Shown here in pieces: positions 7,795-16,342 of a DNA stretch of 23,820 bases (within the stretch, counting starts at the first letter, position 1; the number at the start of each line of letters is the position of its first letter). The position numbers were made by a program, and so were the translations under genes. The stretch comes from Legionellales bacterium UBA4759 (GTDB lineage: Bacteria; Pseudomonadota; Gammaproteobacteria; Legionellales; Legionellaceae). The DNA is taken from the NCBI GenBank assembly GCA_002403515.1, contig DHHZ01000003.1, forward strand, positions 1 through 23,820. Reading direction: 5' to 3'. The notes below the pieces were generated by a model. It did not search any database and had not been told where the DNA came from. It was given only the letters and a program-made list of their open reading frames with translations.

Positions 7795-8295
7795 TTGGCC
7801 ACAATTGTACGTTCTGATCGTGCACTTAAAATTTCCAATGCACGCATCTTATCAGCGGTATACTTCGGCTTATTGGCCGTAGTGTTTACACTTAGTCTCG
7901 ATGCCACATTCTATGCATTGGGCGTGTACCAAGTTATACCCCTGTTCGAAGGAACGCTGCTGGCCATGTTTACAGCTTCAGTATTCGGTGCTATTTTTGG
8001 TGAAAAAATTGTTCACTGCCCCCCTCCCTATAAATGGAAGGTCTTCGTATGGGGTTGGCTCATGACCATTATGGCAATGCCATTTTATGATTTGGGCTTT
8101 CTGTTCTTTTATTTGTCCGAACACTCTGATTTTTTTCAACGGATCACTGCTTTTAATATTTTTCGATTGTATGTTTTTATTCTCATACAAAGTTTTGTAC
8201 TCATTGAGTTTTGGCTAGGAATTATGGCAGGCTTAGCGGCTATTTATTTAAGAAGCCGAATCATTTATTATATCTACGATTCCAAAGACGACTAA
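7795..8295 (+). CDS. Integral membrane protein of unknown function, 166 aa
   Basis: No family recognised. From the TTG start the protein has a short basic N-terminus followed by about four hydrophobic segments (about 17-37, 44-67, 83-105 and 120-152). The loop between the second and third contains His-Cys-Pro-Pro-Pro, and the C-terminal tail is Arg-rich then Asp-rich. By the positive-inside rule both ends are probably cytoplasmic. An in-frame ATG at 7738 would add 19 residues and overlap the lipoprotein gene by 23 bases; the strong GGAGG before TTG 7795 is why I prefer the shorter form. The AddB-like gene starts 10 bases after the stop, so the two are probably co-transcribed. Confidence 0.75.
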   Translation: MATIVRSDRALKISNARILSAVYFGLLAVVFTLSLDATFYALGVYQVIPLFEGTLLAMFTASVFGAIFGEKIVHCPPPYKWKVFVWGWLMTIMAMPFYDLGFLFFYLSEHSDFFQRITAFNIFRLYVFILIQSFVLIEFWLGIMAGLAAIYLRSRIIYYIYDSKDD

Positions 8296-8305
8296 TAAAT
8301 GACAT

Positions 8306-10822
8306 ATGCCCCTTAAACCCCTGATTGATGCTCTTTTAAATGGTGAAATTGTTATCACACCCACCAATCGCCTGCAACGCGAAATTCTATGGCTTTATGC
8401 ACATCAAAACCATCATACAGTTTATATTCAACCCCAATGTTTCTCTTATGAAGCTTTTTTACAAACCTGGCTTAATGAGTTGGCATTTCAGTTTCCAGAA
8501 AATGAAAATCCGATTTTATTAAGCGCGTGGCAATTTTATTTATTATGGAAAAATATTTCTGAATCACTACATACCCGTGATTTTAATCACTTTGAAATTA
8601 AACAAGCCATTTCTGCTTATAAAAATTGTGCCCTGGCATTAAGCCTACCTGAAGGCTCAGATTTTTTATACACACCCACGGCCGAGCTTTTTCAAAAAAT
8701 CGTGATTCAAATTGAAAAAAAACTTAAAAAAAATGATTGGATCGCACCAGCGAAATTGGCAAATTATTTAAGTGAGCAGTTTTTTCCTTTGCCATCAAAA
8801 AAAATCACTTGGGCATTTTTCGATTGTTTTCACCCACAACAAGAAGCATTGCTCACGCATCTTAGTTCACAAGGGATTACTCATCATTTTTTTGACTATC
8901 CCCAGGCTTTACCAAGTACTTCTCATGAAGTCTTTATTGCAGAGCATGAAAAATCAGAGTTAGAACAATTGATTGCTTGGGTACAATTACAACTGGCGCA
9001 AGGTAAACAACGTATCGGTATTGTTGTTCCTGACTTAAGCCAAAATGCCAGTTTTTTACAAAAAGTTCTCCCCATGTATCTAGACAAAAATCTGTTGCAT
9101 TTTTCTTTGGGAAAACCATTGTTTGATTATCCCATCGTAAAGCATGCACTGGCTTTATTGTCCCTAAATACCAAAGCAAAGCTTTCCAAAGAAGTATGCA
9201 AGGTTTTACTTCTTTCTCCATTTATTCAAGAACAAGAAGTACGCCAACATATTTTACAAGAACATGTTTTTCAAGAACCGATTCTCCCTTTTGCAGATTT
9301 TGTCAAACGAACTCAAAGCGCCCTACCTTATCTCAATCAACTGATGGATTTTCCACCCGCTGCGACCCCACATCAGTGGGTTGAGTACTTTGAAAAACGA
9401 TTACAACTTTTTGGTTTTCCAGGTTCAAAAGCGCTGGAGGAAGAAACTCATCAAGTCCTCTCTAAATTTTATGGGGTAATTGAGCAATTACTTTCAGCAG
9501 CATTGGTGACCTCAGAAATAACACAGACTGAAGTTTTAAACTTGCTTGAAAAAAATTGCCAAGAACAAATTCATCAACCCCCTCAAAATTATCACGGTGT
9601 TCATGTGATGGGATGGCTAGAATCATCGGGTTTTTGTGGCGATGCACTGTGGATATGCCATTTTCAAAGCCATTTGGTGCCAGAGGGCATAAGCTTATCC
9701 CCCCTGCTTCCCATACAATGGCAAAAAAAACATCAACTCGCCAGAACGCAACGCGATAAAGAATTTGAGATGGCAGAACGCATGCTTGAACGTTTTATCA
9801 ATGCCCATGCTCATGCTCCTATGATCATTTCCTATGCTCAAACCATCAATCAAGAACCGCAGTGGCCATCACCCTTACTTCCCAATTGGAAGCCCTATGG
9901 TATTAAAAAATTTGAAGAGGCCTCTTTATCTTTTGAAACACTCCATATCCCTGAAATGATACCTTATGTTCAAAAAGAAAAAATGCTCAAAGGCGGTTAT
10001 CAAATTCTTGCAAGCCTTGCAAAATGCCCTTTTCAAGCATTTGCTAACTATCGACTACATAGCAAACAATCACTTTCTGAAGAGATTGGTTTTAATGCCA
10101 GTGAGAGAGGCCGAATCACGCATCGGGTCTTGCAATACCTTTGGACTTATTTTCAAGATCAAAACAAGTTACAAGCGTGTGATGAAAATAGTCTCATAGA
10201 AATTTGTTTAAAATACATTGATAAAACCCTGCAGGAATTCGCACAAGACAGGCCCTATTCTTTAGACAAACTGATATACGATTTGGAGCGGCAACAACTA
10301 TTACAAACGATTTTGCCATGTTTAGAGTTTGATAAATCACGACAATATTTTAAAATTGAAGGCTTGGAAGAAAAAATTGAGCTTGAAATTGATGGTTGGC
10401 CTTTTCACCTGCGCTATGACCGATTAGATAGGCTAGATAATGGGGATTTACTCATCATCGATTACAAATCAAAACTGCCTTCGCCCCTGCCCTGGACTGA
10501 TGAACGCCCCATTCATCCTCAAATTTTATTGTACGCGATTGCAAATATGCAAATTCGTCATTTATTGTTTCTTGGGCTTCAAACTCATGAGTTTAAACAA
10601 TCTGGTTTTGGTGCAGAGGATATTGGTATTGAAAATCTTAAAGTCACGAAAAAAGAATGGATAAGCATGCAACAAGAATGGTTGGCGGTGATTCAAAATC
10701 TTATTACTGAGTTTAGAGCCGGTGTTTGCACACCGACACCTAAAACTCGCAATCTTTGTCAACATTGCCACAATCGAGACATTTGTCGCCAAGAAACGTT
10801 TAATGAAACCGATGGCGAGTAA
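8306..10822 (+). CDS. AddB/Cas4-like PD-(D/E)XK nuclease, probable DNA repair protein, 838 aa
   Basis: Matches the proteobacterial family often called 'probable DNA repair protein', relatives of the AddB subunit of helicase-nucleases. The N-terminus (ITPTNRLQREILW, about 16-28) is in the place of the Walker A of AddB-type proteins but lacks the GKT signature, so no ATPase is expected. The C-terminal third is the nuclease: ERGRITHRV with His606, then an acidic strand and IIDYKSK with Asp719 and Lys721. An iron-sulfur staple is visible, with one cysteine before the domain (Cys574, in KCPFQAF) and three after it (Cys818, Cys821, Cys827, in CQHCHNRDIC). No helicase gene lies next to it; downstream is a convergent gene overlapping by 23 bases. 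No clear ribosome binding site precedes the ATG, so coupling to the membrane-protein gene 10 bases upstream is likely. Confidence 0.85.
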   Translation: MPLKPLIDALLNGEIVITPTNRLQREILWLYAHQNHHTVYIQPQCFSYEAFLQTWLNELAFQFPENENPILLSAWQFYLLWKNISESLHTRDFNHFEIKQAISAYKNCALALSLPEGSDFLYTPTAELFQKIVIQIEKKLKKNDWIAPAKLANYLSEQFFPLPSKKITWAFFDCFHPQQEALLTHLSSQGITHHFFDYPQALPSTSHEVFIAEHEKSELEQLIAWVQLQLAQGKQRIGIVVPDLSQNASFLQKVLPMYLDKNLLHFSLGKPLFDYPIVKHALALLSLNTKAKLSKEVCKVLLLSPFIQEQEVRQHILQEHVFQEPILPFADFVKRTQSALPYLNQLMDFPPAATPHQWVEYFEKRLQLFGFPGSKALEEETHQVLSKFYGVIEQLLSAALVTSEITQTEVLNLLEKNCQEQIHQPPQNYHGVHVMGWLESSGFCGDALWICHFQSHLVPEGISLSPLLPIQWQKKHQLARTQRDKEFEMAERMLERFINAHAHAPMIISYAQTINQEPQWPSPLLPNWKPYGIKKFEEASLSFETLHIPEMIPYVQKEKMLKGGYQILASLAKCPFQAFANYRLHSKQSLSEEIGFNASERGRITHRVLQYLWTYFQDQNKLQACDENSLIEICLKYIDKTLQEFAQDRPYSLDKLIYDLERQQLLQTILPCLEFDKSRQYFKIEGLEEKIELEIDGWPFHLRYDRLDRLDNGDLLIIDYKSKLPSPLPWTDERPIHPQILLYAIANMQIRHLLFLGLQTHEFKQSGFGAEDIGIENLKVTKKEWISMQQEWLAVIQNLITEFRAGVCTPTPKTRNLCQHCHNRDICRQETFNETDGE

Positions 10823-11954
10823 TATTGGCTTCAGGGTATGCTTCCATCACCCCTTGCCTTATCAAATGCTCTGGCATCATTGAATTTCGATTGTAATAAT
10901 GGAATGTAGAATAACAATCACACATCAAATATAAAGGACTGCCTTTGAAGTTTTGACTCATGTTTAATTCATAAATATGAAGATTAAATTGAGTAAGGAC
11001 ATAAATGTCGCGTTGCAGTAACTGTGACAAGGCCGTTAAAACCAACAAATCTTTTACATTTTTTTGTCTGACTGCTTCAAGAAGTTGAGCATATTTCAGA
11101 GCTCCTATATTTCTGACTAACATATTATTATTTAGAGAAATAAAGGAATAAAGTAATTGTTGAAGACGTTCAATGGATAAAGATTGAGCTAATGCCACTG
11201 ACATTAATAAGCTATTTTCTTGGCCTATTGGAGTAGGAACCAAAATAAGTCCGGCCAGGGAAGATAAATTTTCTCTCACTCTGGATAATTGCGTCAAACT
11301 ATAAATAACTTCTATTTCCGCTATAGAGTGTTCTTGTTGACTCAAGACTTCGAGGAGAGTCTCCTGTTCATCATCATTTAAAAAATTATTTTCTTCTTGG
11401 TCTTCAAGTGCATCTTCATCTGAGTCTTGTTCAAGCATCATCGGATGAATCAAGTTTTGATTGGGTTTTAAATGAATTGAAAGATTTGTAAATTCAAATA
11501 CTGTGACATCTTCAGGCAAATTAATTGTACAAAAATCCGGCAAAAAACTTGCAATATTATAAGTGATTTGAAGGACATTTTTTTGTAAAAAAAAATGACT
11601 GTGATTGGGCAATAAATTTAATAATTCAGGTGCATAATGACCGTTTAGAAATATTTTTGTATCTTGTGGTAAACGCGAAAAAAAATATGGTGCTTTTTGT
11701 CTATCAAAACCTGGTTCAATAACCATTACCAATTCAGTTGGAAATATATTTGCTATATGATACAGATTTATTTCACTCATTAAGGAATTGATTGAAACCA
11801 GTGAGGCTTTGGGTAGAGACTTTAAATAATTAAAAATTTGTTCTTGTGTGCTATTAATAGGAATATTAAACGGCACGTTCTCTGGCCAATTCGAAAGGGT
11901 TTGGAGATCGTAGAATGGTAGATTATTAGAATTTTCAGTTAAATTAAATGTCAT
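10800..11954 (-). CDS. Unknown protein with a possible degenerate OTU-like C-terminal domain, 384 aa
   Basis: No family recognised with confidence. Numbered from ATG 11954, residues 1-165 are mixed, without signal peptide or membrane helix. A very acidic linker (about 175-197) leads to a helical region and a C-terminal domain (about 235-358). This domain has the look of an OTU-type cysteine peptidase: a Pro-x-x-Gly-x-x-Asn-Ser-Leu at the place of the usual Gly-Asn-Cys-Leu (Ser248 instead of Cys), then helix, an Ile-Tyr-Val strand, a Pro-Leu-Tyr-Leu strand and a terminal His-Tyr-Tyr-Asn (His352). The Ser-His spacing is near that of viral OTUs. If homologous, it would lack the nucleophile. A TTG four codons upstream is possible, but GAGG suits ATG 11954. 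It follows prs, and its 3' end overlaps the convergent nuclease gene. Confidence 0.8.
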   Translation of the reverse strand: MTFNLTENSNNLPFYDLQTLSNWPENVPFNIPINSTQEQIFNYLKSLPKASLVSINSLMSEINLYHIANIFPTELVMVIEPGFDRQKAPYFFSRLPQDTKIFLNGHYAPELLNLLPNHSHFFLQKNVLQITYNIASFLPDFCTINLPEDVTVFEFTNLSIHLKPNQNLIHPMMLEQDSDEDALEDQEENNFLNDDEQETLLEVLSQQEHSIAEIEVIYSLTQLSRVRENLSSLAGLILVPTPIGQENSLLMSVALAQSLSIERLQQLLYSFISLNNNMLVRNIGALKYAQLLEAVRQKNVKDLLVLTALSQLLQRDIYVLTQFNLHIYELNMSQNFKGSPLYLMCDCYSTFHYYNRNSMMPEHLIRQGVMEAYPEANITRHRFH

Positions 11955-11990
11955 ATCATACCTCAAAGATTAATTTGGGAGGTATGATAT
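11953..11990 (-). promoter_or_regulatory. 12-bp perfect inverted repeat over the ribosome binding site of the gene after prs
   Basis: ATATCATACCTC (11953-11964) is mirrored exactly by GAGGTATGATAT (11979-11990), with a 14-base loop. In the minus-strand transcript the downstream arm contains the GAGG ribosome binding site and runs into the ATG start at 11954, so a hairpin would hide both. It begins 20 bases after the prs stop. No T-tract follows, so it is not a standard terminator. It could be an RNA switch or thermometer, or a DNA operator. Confidence 0.6.
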
Positions 11991-12010
11991 CACATTCTGC
12001 TAAAAAAAGG

Positions 12011-12958
12011 TCACTTGTGAGCAAATAAAAGGCTTATTGATTCTTCATCATTGATACATTTGATTGCTTTAGCAAGCATTTCATGTAAATGAAGTACTCT
12101 AATTTTGCCGCAAGCCACTGCTTCTTTTGATAAGGGAATGGTATCAGAGACAACAATTTCATCAAATACTGAATTCATAATATTTTGAACGGCAGGACCA
12201 GAAAAAACTGGATGGGTAACATATGCACGTACACTTAATGCACCACGTTTTTTCAATTCTGCAGCAGCACCACACAAGGTTCCTGCAGTATCTACGATAT
12301 CATCAATTAAAATACAATGACGATTAGACACATCACCAATGACATGCATCACTTCTGATTTGTTAGGGCCGCTTCGTCTTTTATCAATGATGGCCATTTC
12401 AGAATGCCCAAGCTCTTTAGACATAGCTCTAGCTCTTACAACACCACCGACATCGGGCGATACAATTAAACTTGATTCATAGCCACGAGAGGAAATATCA
12501 TTGCGCATCAATAAAGTGGTATACACGTTATCAACAGGCATATAGAAAAAGCCTTGGATTTGGTCGGCATGTAAATCGACAGTTAACACTCGATTAATAC
12601 CTACGCTAGTCATCATATCAGCCACAATTTTTGCAGTGATAGGAACTCGAGCAGAGCGAACTCGTCGGTCTTGGCGAGCATAACCAAAATACGGAACAAC
12701 AGCAGTAATACGTGCTGCAGATGAGCGTCTGAGGGCGTCAGCCATACTCATCAATTCCATCAAATGATCATTGGCTGGTGCACAAGTGGACTGAATTATA
12801 AAAACGTCTTTACCACGAACATTTTCTAAAATTTCAACACTGGTTTCACCATCGCTAAATGTTCCAACATGTGCTTTACCCAATTCTAAATGAAGATAGT
12901 CGGCTATCTTTTTTGCTAGTTCAGGATTTGCATTTCCAGAAAATAACATCATTGACAT
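12011..12958 (-). CDS. prs: Ribose-phosphate pyrophosphokinase (PRPP synthetase)
   Basis: Makes phosphoribosyl pyrophosphate from ribose 5-phosphate and ATP, for nucleotide, His, Trp and NAD synthesis. From ATG 12958 it has 315 residues, as in E. coli, and the start aligns with the E. coli N-terminus. Visible signatures are FSDGE, the ENVRG and IIQSTCAP strands, [10 protein letters not shown] with the flexible ATP-binding loop, [16 protein letters not shown], and the PRPP loop [13 protein letters not shown]. The reading frame remains open upstream across the tRNA-Gln gene, but that part is not protein. Only 41 bases separate the start from the tRNA, with no promoter visible there, so prs is probably transcribed with tRNA-Gln and released by tRNA processing. 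An AGG about 9 bases upstream is a weak ribosome binding site. Confidence 0.97.
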   Translation of the reverse strand: MSMMLFSGNANPELAKKIADYLHLELGKAHVGTFSDGETSVEILENVRGKDVFIIQSTCAPANDHLMELMSMADALRRSSAARITAVVPYFGYARQDRRVRSARVPITAKIVADMMTSVGINRVLTVDLHADQIQGFFYMPVDNVYTTLLMRNDISSRGYESSLIVSPDVGGVVRARAMSKELGHSEMAIIDKRRSGPNKSEVMHVIGDVSNRHCILIDDIVDTAGTLCGAAAELKKRGALSVRAYVTHPVFSGPAVQNIMNSVFDEIVVSDTIPLSKEAVACGKIRVLHLHEMLAKAIKCINDEESISLLFAHK

Positions 12959-12999
12959 GTTTTCTTGCCTATTTGTTTTAGAGTTTTTGTTTATGTTCA

Positions 13000-13074
13000 T
13001 GGCTGGGGTGCTAGGATTCGAACCTAGGTATGCAGGGATCAAAACCCTGTGCCTTACCGCTTGGCGACACCCCA
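13000..13074 (-). tRNA. tRNA-Gln (anticodon TTG)
   Basis: A 75-base cloverleaf on the minus strand. The acceptor TGGGGTG pairs with CACCCCA, followed by discriminator G and an encoded CCA. The D arm contains AAGCGGTAAGG. The anticodon arm is CAGGG-TTTTGAT-CCCTG with anticodon TTG. The T arm carries GGTTCGAATCC. The sequence is very close to E. coli tRNA-Gln. It lies directly upstream of prs, an order known in Legionella-type genomes. Confidence 0.98.
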
Positions 13075-13108
13075 TCTATTGCGGGAATTTGACTGTTGAT
13101 TTGCATCG

Positions 13109-13184
13109 TGTCAACGAGGTGTATTTTGCAATTACTGCTTCATTTTGTCAACACTATTTTTGAAATTTTTTTAAAAAAAACGAG
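13109..13184 (-). promoter_or_regulatory. Promoter of tRNA-Gln-prs with UP-element-like A/T tracts
   Basis: On the minus strand a perfect TTGACA (13146-13151) is followed after 17 bases by CAAAAT (13123-13128). Immediately upstream lie long T and A tracts (13152-13184), as in the UP elements of stable RNA promoters. A second perfect TTGACA (13109-13114) has CAAATT after 17 bases and would start close to the mature tRNA. The strong -35 boxes are clear; the -10 boxes are weak, and which promoter is used cannot be told. Confidence 0.55.
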
Positions 13185-13248
13185 GTATTTTCTTGCTTGG
13201 ACGATTGTTTATTCCTATTAATGCAAGGTTGGATTGCTTAAATAAGAA

Positions 13249-13536
13249 TTAATCTCTAGAACCAACATATTTATCATCGAAATAATGACGTAGTTTTGTT
13301 CTTAGAGTTCCACGGCTAACGCCTAACATGACAGCAGCGCGTGATTGATTGTATTTGCAATGTTCCATTACACAACGAAACAATGGGGTTTCAACTTCTT
13401 CTAAAACGAATTGATATAAATCAACTGGATCTGCGCCTTTTAATTCTGCAAAGTAACGCTGTACGCATTGTGTTACACTTTCAGCCAATGATGTTGCAGA
13501 TTCTGCAGCAATACCTTTATTTACAGCAGTTGTCAT
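13249..13536 (-). CDS. fis: Fis-family nucleoid-associated DNA-binding protein, 95 aa
   Basis: A small nucleoid protein that bends DNA and regulates stable RNA and many other promoters. The C-terminal helix-turn-helix (NQSRAAVMLGVSRGTLRTKL, about 66-85) is the Fis hallmark. The dimerisation helices (about 30-62) are present, and the length is near the 98 residues of E. coli Fis. An upstream frame extension exists, but ATG 13536 with GGAG five bases before it is the proper start. It stands 55 bases after a YdgA-like gene, not after dusB as in enterics. Genomes of the suspected lineage may hold several Fis paralogues, so this one could be a secondary copy. A perfect inverted repeat lies in its leader. 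The strong tRNA promoter next to it could be a target, but that is inference. Confidence 0.93.
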   Translation of the reverse strand: MTTAVNKGIAAESATSLAESVTQCVQRYFAELKGADPVDLYQFVLEEVETPLFRCVMEHCKYNQSRAAVMLGVSRGTLRTKLRHYFDDKYVGSRD

Positions 13537-13561
13537 GTTTTCTCCTTCAACGTTAAAGTTT

Positions 13562-13588
13562 AATTCGACATGTGTGACATGTCGAATT
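13562..13588. promoter_or_regulatory. 11-bp perfect inverted repeat in the fis leader
   Basis: AATTCGACATG (13562-13572), loop TGTGA, CATGTCGAATT (13578-13588). It lies between the stop of the YdgA-like gene and the fis ribosome binding site. No T-tract follows on either strand, so a terminator is unlikely. It may be an operator, a partial attenuator, or an RNA processing or stability hairpin. Confidence 0.5.
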
Positions 13589-13591
13589 GAT

Positions 13592-15025
13592 TTAAATGAC
13601 CAACCAAGATGGATCAAACGGTAAGTCGTTAATGGTTAGTTGTCCATTTTGTAGTTTTAAATTAAAGATGTAATGTTCACCTTTTTGAGCGATAACACCT
13701 GCTTTAACTAAAGCATCCATTTTTTCTGTGGTGCGAACGCTTGCAATTTGATGAATATCTTCAGTAGATGGTGCAGCCATTGGTGCTGTAGGCTCCAAAG
13801 ACAATTGTTGTTGGCTTTGAATTTGTTTTTGCACCAAATCAATTAACCAATCCTTTAATAGTGTAGCACTGACATCTAGATCAGCTTGACCAGTAAGTGA
13901 TTGAAGTCTTGCAATATTCAACATTGCACCTGATTTTTCATCTGCTGGTAAATTCAATTGCACATGACTATCAATGGTGCCGTTTTGTAAAGACAAATGA
14001 AACTTATCAACATTAAATTGTGCACCGAATTTTAAAAGTTCAGGAATAGCAGAGATCAATGCTAAAAAGCCTTTGTTTCTAAAACTTGGTGAGGCATTTT
14101 GTTGTTGATGTAGGCTCTCTTTAGCTTTCGCAAGAGCTGCTGCATTGATTTGAGTGATTTTAAAATCAGCTTCAAATGGGCCAAAGGCATAACCATTAAT
14201 ATTGGCAGATTTTAAACTGGCATCAAAACTTGAAGAAAATAAATTGTTTTGAATCTCTGCTTGATTTTTAACTCTTACCGCATCCATTCGCAACTCTTTT
14301 CCAAGCTCAATTTTATCAAGATTAAGCTCAGCATCTCCAACATAAATCCCCACAGGATTTAAATTAAAATCATAATTGGTTTTAAAAGAATTAATATTGA
14401 CAGCACCTTGGGGTTTTATAATTTCAAGGGCTTTTAAATCCACATTGCCTTGCACTTTATCAAGATTGGTTGAGATGGTATTTTTCAAAACCAAACCGCC
14501 CCAGTTAATTTTAGAGCTGTTATCTTTGGCAATTAATTTAAATTCAGGCACTTCGGTTTTCCAATGGGTATGCATTAAGAAATCCAATGCCATGCGAACA
14601 GTAACTTGTGGAAATATAGATTCTTTAGAAAATTCAATATCATTATTTTGTGTGGTACTGAATGGCCATTTGAAAGTTGTAGATGCATAACCAACACCTA
14701 AAAATGGTTTCCAGCCCTTCAGAACCAATGGTCCATGAAAAATCTGAATATCAATTTCCTTTTCATAGTGTTGAGGGGATACAGTAATGGTTTGGCCTTG
14801 TAGGTTTTGTTTGAGATGTGCTGGAATATCCCACTTCCAAAATAGCTTAGCATCTGAACTAAACCAATGGCGTTGAAAATCTTTCAGTTCAACTGTCATG
14901 CCATACTGCTTTGGCATTGCATTGATTTGTCTTTTCAAACCTTTTTCAACTAAAAAACCAAAGCCAGGATAACTTAGCACACCAATAACTGCAATGGCTC
15001 CTACTGATCCTAAAATCTTCTTCAT
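13592..15025 (-). CDS. YdgA-like DUF945 family protein, 477 aa
   Basis: Resembles the YdgA/DUF945 family of gammaproteobacterial envelope proteins (E. coli YdgA has about 500 residues). Residues 1-22 are a hydrophobic N-terminal signal or anchor without lipobox. The remainder is a long periplasmic part rich in amphipathic beta strands. Family-like features are the early Tyr-Gly-Met-Thr-Val-Glu-Leu followed by the HWFSSDA segment, and the final strand region with Leu-x-Asn-Gly-Gln-Leu-Thr-Ile-Asn-Asp-Leu-Pro-Phe. A Gln-rich, Pro/Ala-rich linker occurs around 395-425. GGAGAGGG lies directly before the ATG. It starts 48 bases after the MFS gene and is followed by fis. The molecular role of the family is not known to me; an envelope role is likely. 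Confidence 0.8.
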   Translation of the reverse strand: MKKILGSVGAIAVIGVLSYPGFGFLVEKGLKRQINAMPKQYGMTVELKDFQRHWFSSDAKLFWKWDIPAHLKQNLQGQTITVSPQHYEKEIDIQIFHGPLVLKGWKPFLGVGYASTTFKWPFSTTQNNDIEFSKESIFPQVTVRMALDFLMHTHWKTEVPEFKLIAKDNSSKINWGGLVLKNTISTNLDKVQGNVDLKALEIIKPQGAVNINSFKTNYDFNLNPVGIYVGDAELNLDKIELGKELRMDAVRVKNQAEIQNNLFSSSFDASLKSANINGYAFGPFEADFKITQINAAALAKAKESLHQQQNASPSFRNKGFLALISAIPELLKFGAQFNVDKFHLSLQNGTIDSHVQLNLPADEKSGAMLNIARLQSLTGQADLDVSATLLKDWLIDLVQKQIQSQQQLSLEPTAPMAAPSTEDIHQIASVRTTEKMDALVKAGVIAQKGEHYIFNLKLQNGQLTINDLPFDPSWLVI

Positions 15026-15073
15026 TCCCTCTCCACCATTTTTTTAAAATTATTATTAAATTGTTTTAGTCCA

Positions 15074-16342
15074 TTAACAATCTGAACTGTTTTTACAATA
15101 TGTTTCTTTGACAATAAATGCCAATATTAAAGCCAGTCCTGAACAGGCAATTAACAAGGACAAAGGCTGTTGGAAGTCGGATAAATTTAAAGAAGCGACG
15201 TTAAAAGAACGTTCACCTGCAACTTTATCAATCAACTGACCAACCATAGGTTGTAATGTTGCGCCAACGAAAATTGAAGCCATATTGGTAAATGCGATTG
15301 AAGTACCAATGACAGCTCGTGCAGGTAGCTCTGTCGAAACAGCATATGCTAACCCGACACCACTGTTGGTTAAGCCAAATACAAAAAATAATATATAGGT
15401 TAAAGTGGCATTGTGTAAAGGAAAATAAATCATAATGATGGTTAACACGAAAGTACAAATTGCCGAGAAAATCATTAAGGGCTTTCGAGTGCCCCATAAA
15501 TCAGACAACCAGCCCAAAATAGGTCCACCAACCCCCCAACCAATAAAAATAAAACCGATGGCGCTTGCCGCTTGATGAGCCGATAAGTCCCAGCCATATT
15601 GCAAAAATGCCGGGCCATAAGATTCACCGATAACAGCCGTTGGACCAAACAAACAACCGGCATACAATGCATTTACCCAAATTTGTTTATGTTTAAGGAC
15701 TATTTTTAAAGAATCGATGATGCCAACAGCATGGTTTTTAGTTCTTTTAATACTGGCCATGGATTCATGGTCTTTGACAAAACGATATAAGAAAAATGCC
15801 AATACCAAAAACAATACGGCCAACCAATACATACAATGACGCCAGCCTAATGAATTAGACATGAAGGCAATGGGTGCTTCACCGGCAGCAGCGCCAAGCA
15901 TACCTAACGCTTGTGTAAGCCCTGCTAATAGTCCCAACATGGCCGGTGGAAACCAAGCTGTTGCTAAACGAAGTGAGGAAATAAATGCAAATGCCGCACT
16001 AAAACCAATCAACATACGACCCAGTGCTGCTGTCATGAGGTTATCGGCAAAACCAAAAATAATACAACCTAAAGCAGTTAACAATGACATTGTGGTTAAA
16101 AGCTTTCGAATACTCAGGCGGTCTACCAGTAAACCAACAGGAATCTGCATGAGAATATAAGGAATATAAAATGAGTAAGTCAGCAATCCAAAACCAGATT
16201 CACTAATCCCAAAAGCCGTTTGCAAGCTTTTGTGCATAACCCCAGGTGCAACACGAGCCATGTAGTCTGAAAAATAATACAAAGCCGCTAAACCCCATAC
16301 TATCCACGCCATCATCAGGCTTTGTTTAAAATCTTTCTTCAT
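15074..16342 (-). CDS. Major facilitator superfamily transporter, 422 aa
   Basis: An inner-membrane secondary transporter with about twelve hydrophobic helices. The MFS signature between helices 2 and 3 is visible as GLLVDRLSIRKLL (about 70-82), and the corresponding loop between helices 8 and 9 as GWLSDLWGTRKP. Early residues WGLAALYYFSDYMARVAPG resemble the organic-acid or phthalate-type MFS permeases common in Legionella and Coxiella relatives. The substrate cannot be told from sequence. The ATG at 16342 has no strong ribosome binding site. A candidate promoter lies 52 bases upstream. The YdgA-like gene follows after 48 bases, so the two may be co-transcribed. Confidence 0.92.
   Translation of the reverse strand: MKKDFKQSLMMAWIVWGLAALYYFSDYMARVAPGVMHKSLQTAFGISESGFGLLTYSFYIPYILMQIPVGLLVDRLSIRKLLTTMSLLTALGCIIFGFADNLMTAALGRMLIGFSAAFAFISSLRLATAWFPPAMLGLLAGLTQALGMLGAAAGEAPIAFMSNSLGWRHCMYWLAVLFLVLAFFLYRFVKDHESMASIKRTKNHAVGIIDSLKIVLKHKQIWVNALYAGCLFGPTAVIGESYGPAFLQYGWDLSAHQAASAIGFIFIGWGVGGPILGWLSDLWGTRKPLMIFSAICTFVLTIIMIYFPLHNATLTYILFFVFGLTNSGVGLAYAVSTELPARAVIGTSIAFTNMASIFVGATLQPMVGQLIDKVAGERSFNVASLNLSDFQQPLSLLIACSGLALILAFIVKETYCKNSSDC

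Noticed and set aside
12959..13075. Upstream extension of the prs reading frame to 13075
   Set aside because: It runs through tRNA-Gln; the protein starts at ATG 12958, matching the 315-residue family length.
13168..13184. T-tract after fis as an intrinsic terminator
   Set aside because: No stable GC-containing hairpin precedes it; only 5-base arms with a long loop. It fits better as an UP-like element.
13537..13617. Longer Fis start
   Set aside because: It adds 27 residues unlike Fis and crosses the inverted repeat and the end of the YdgA-like gene.
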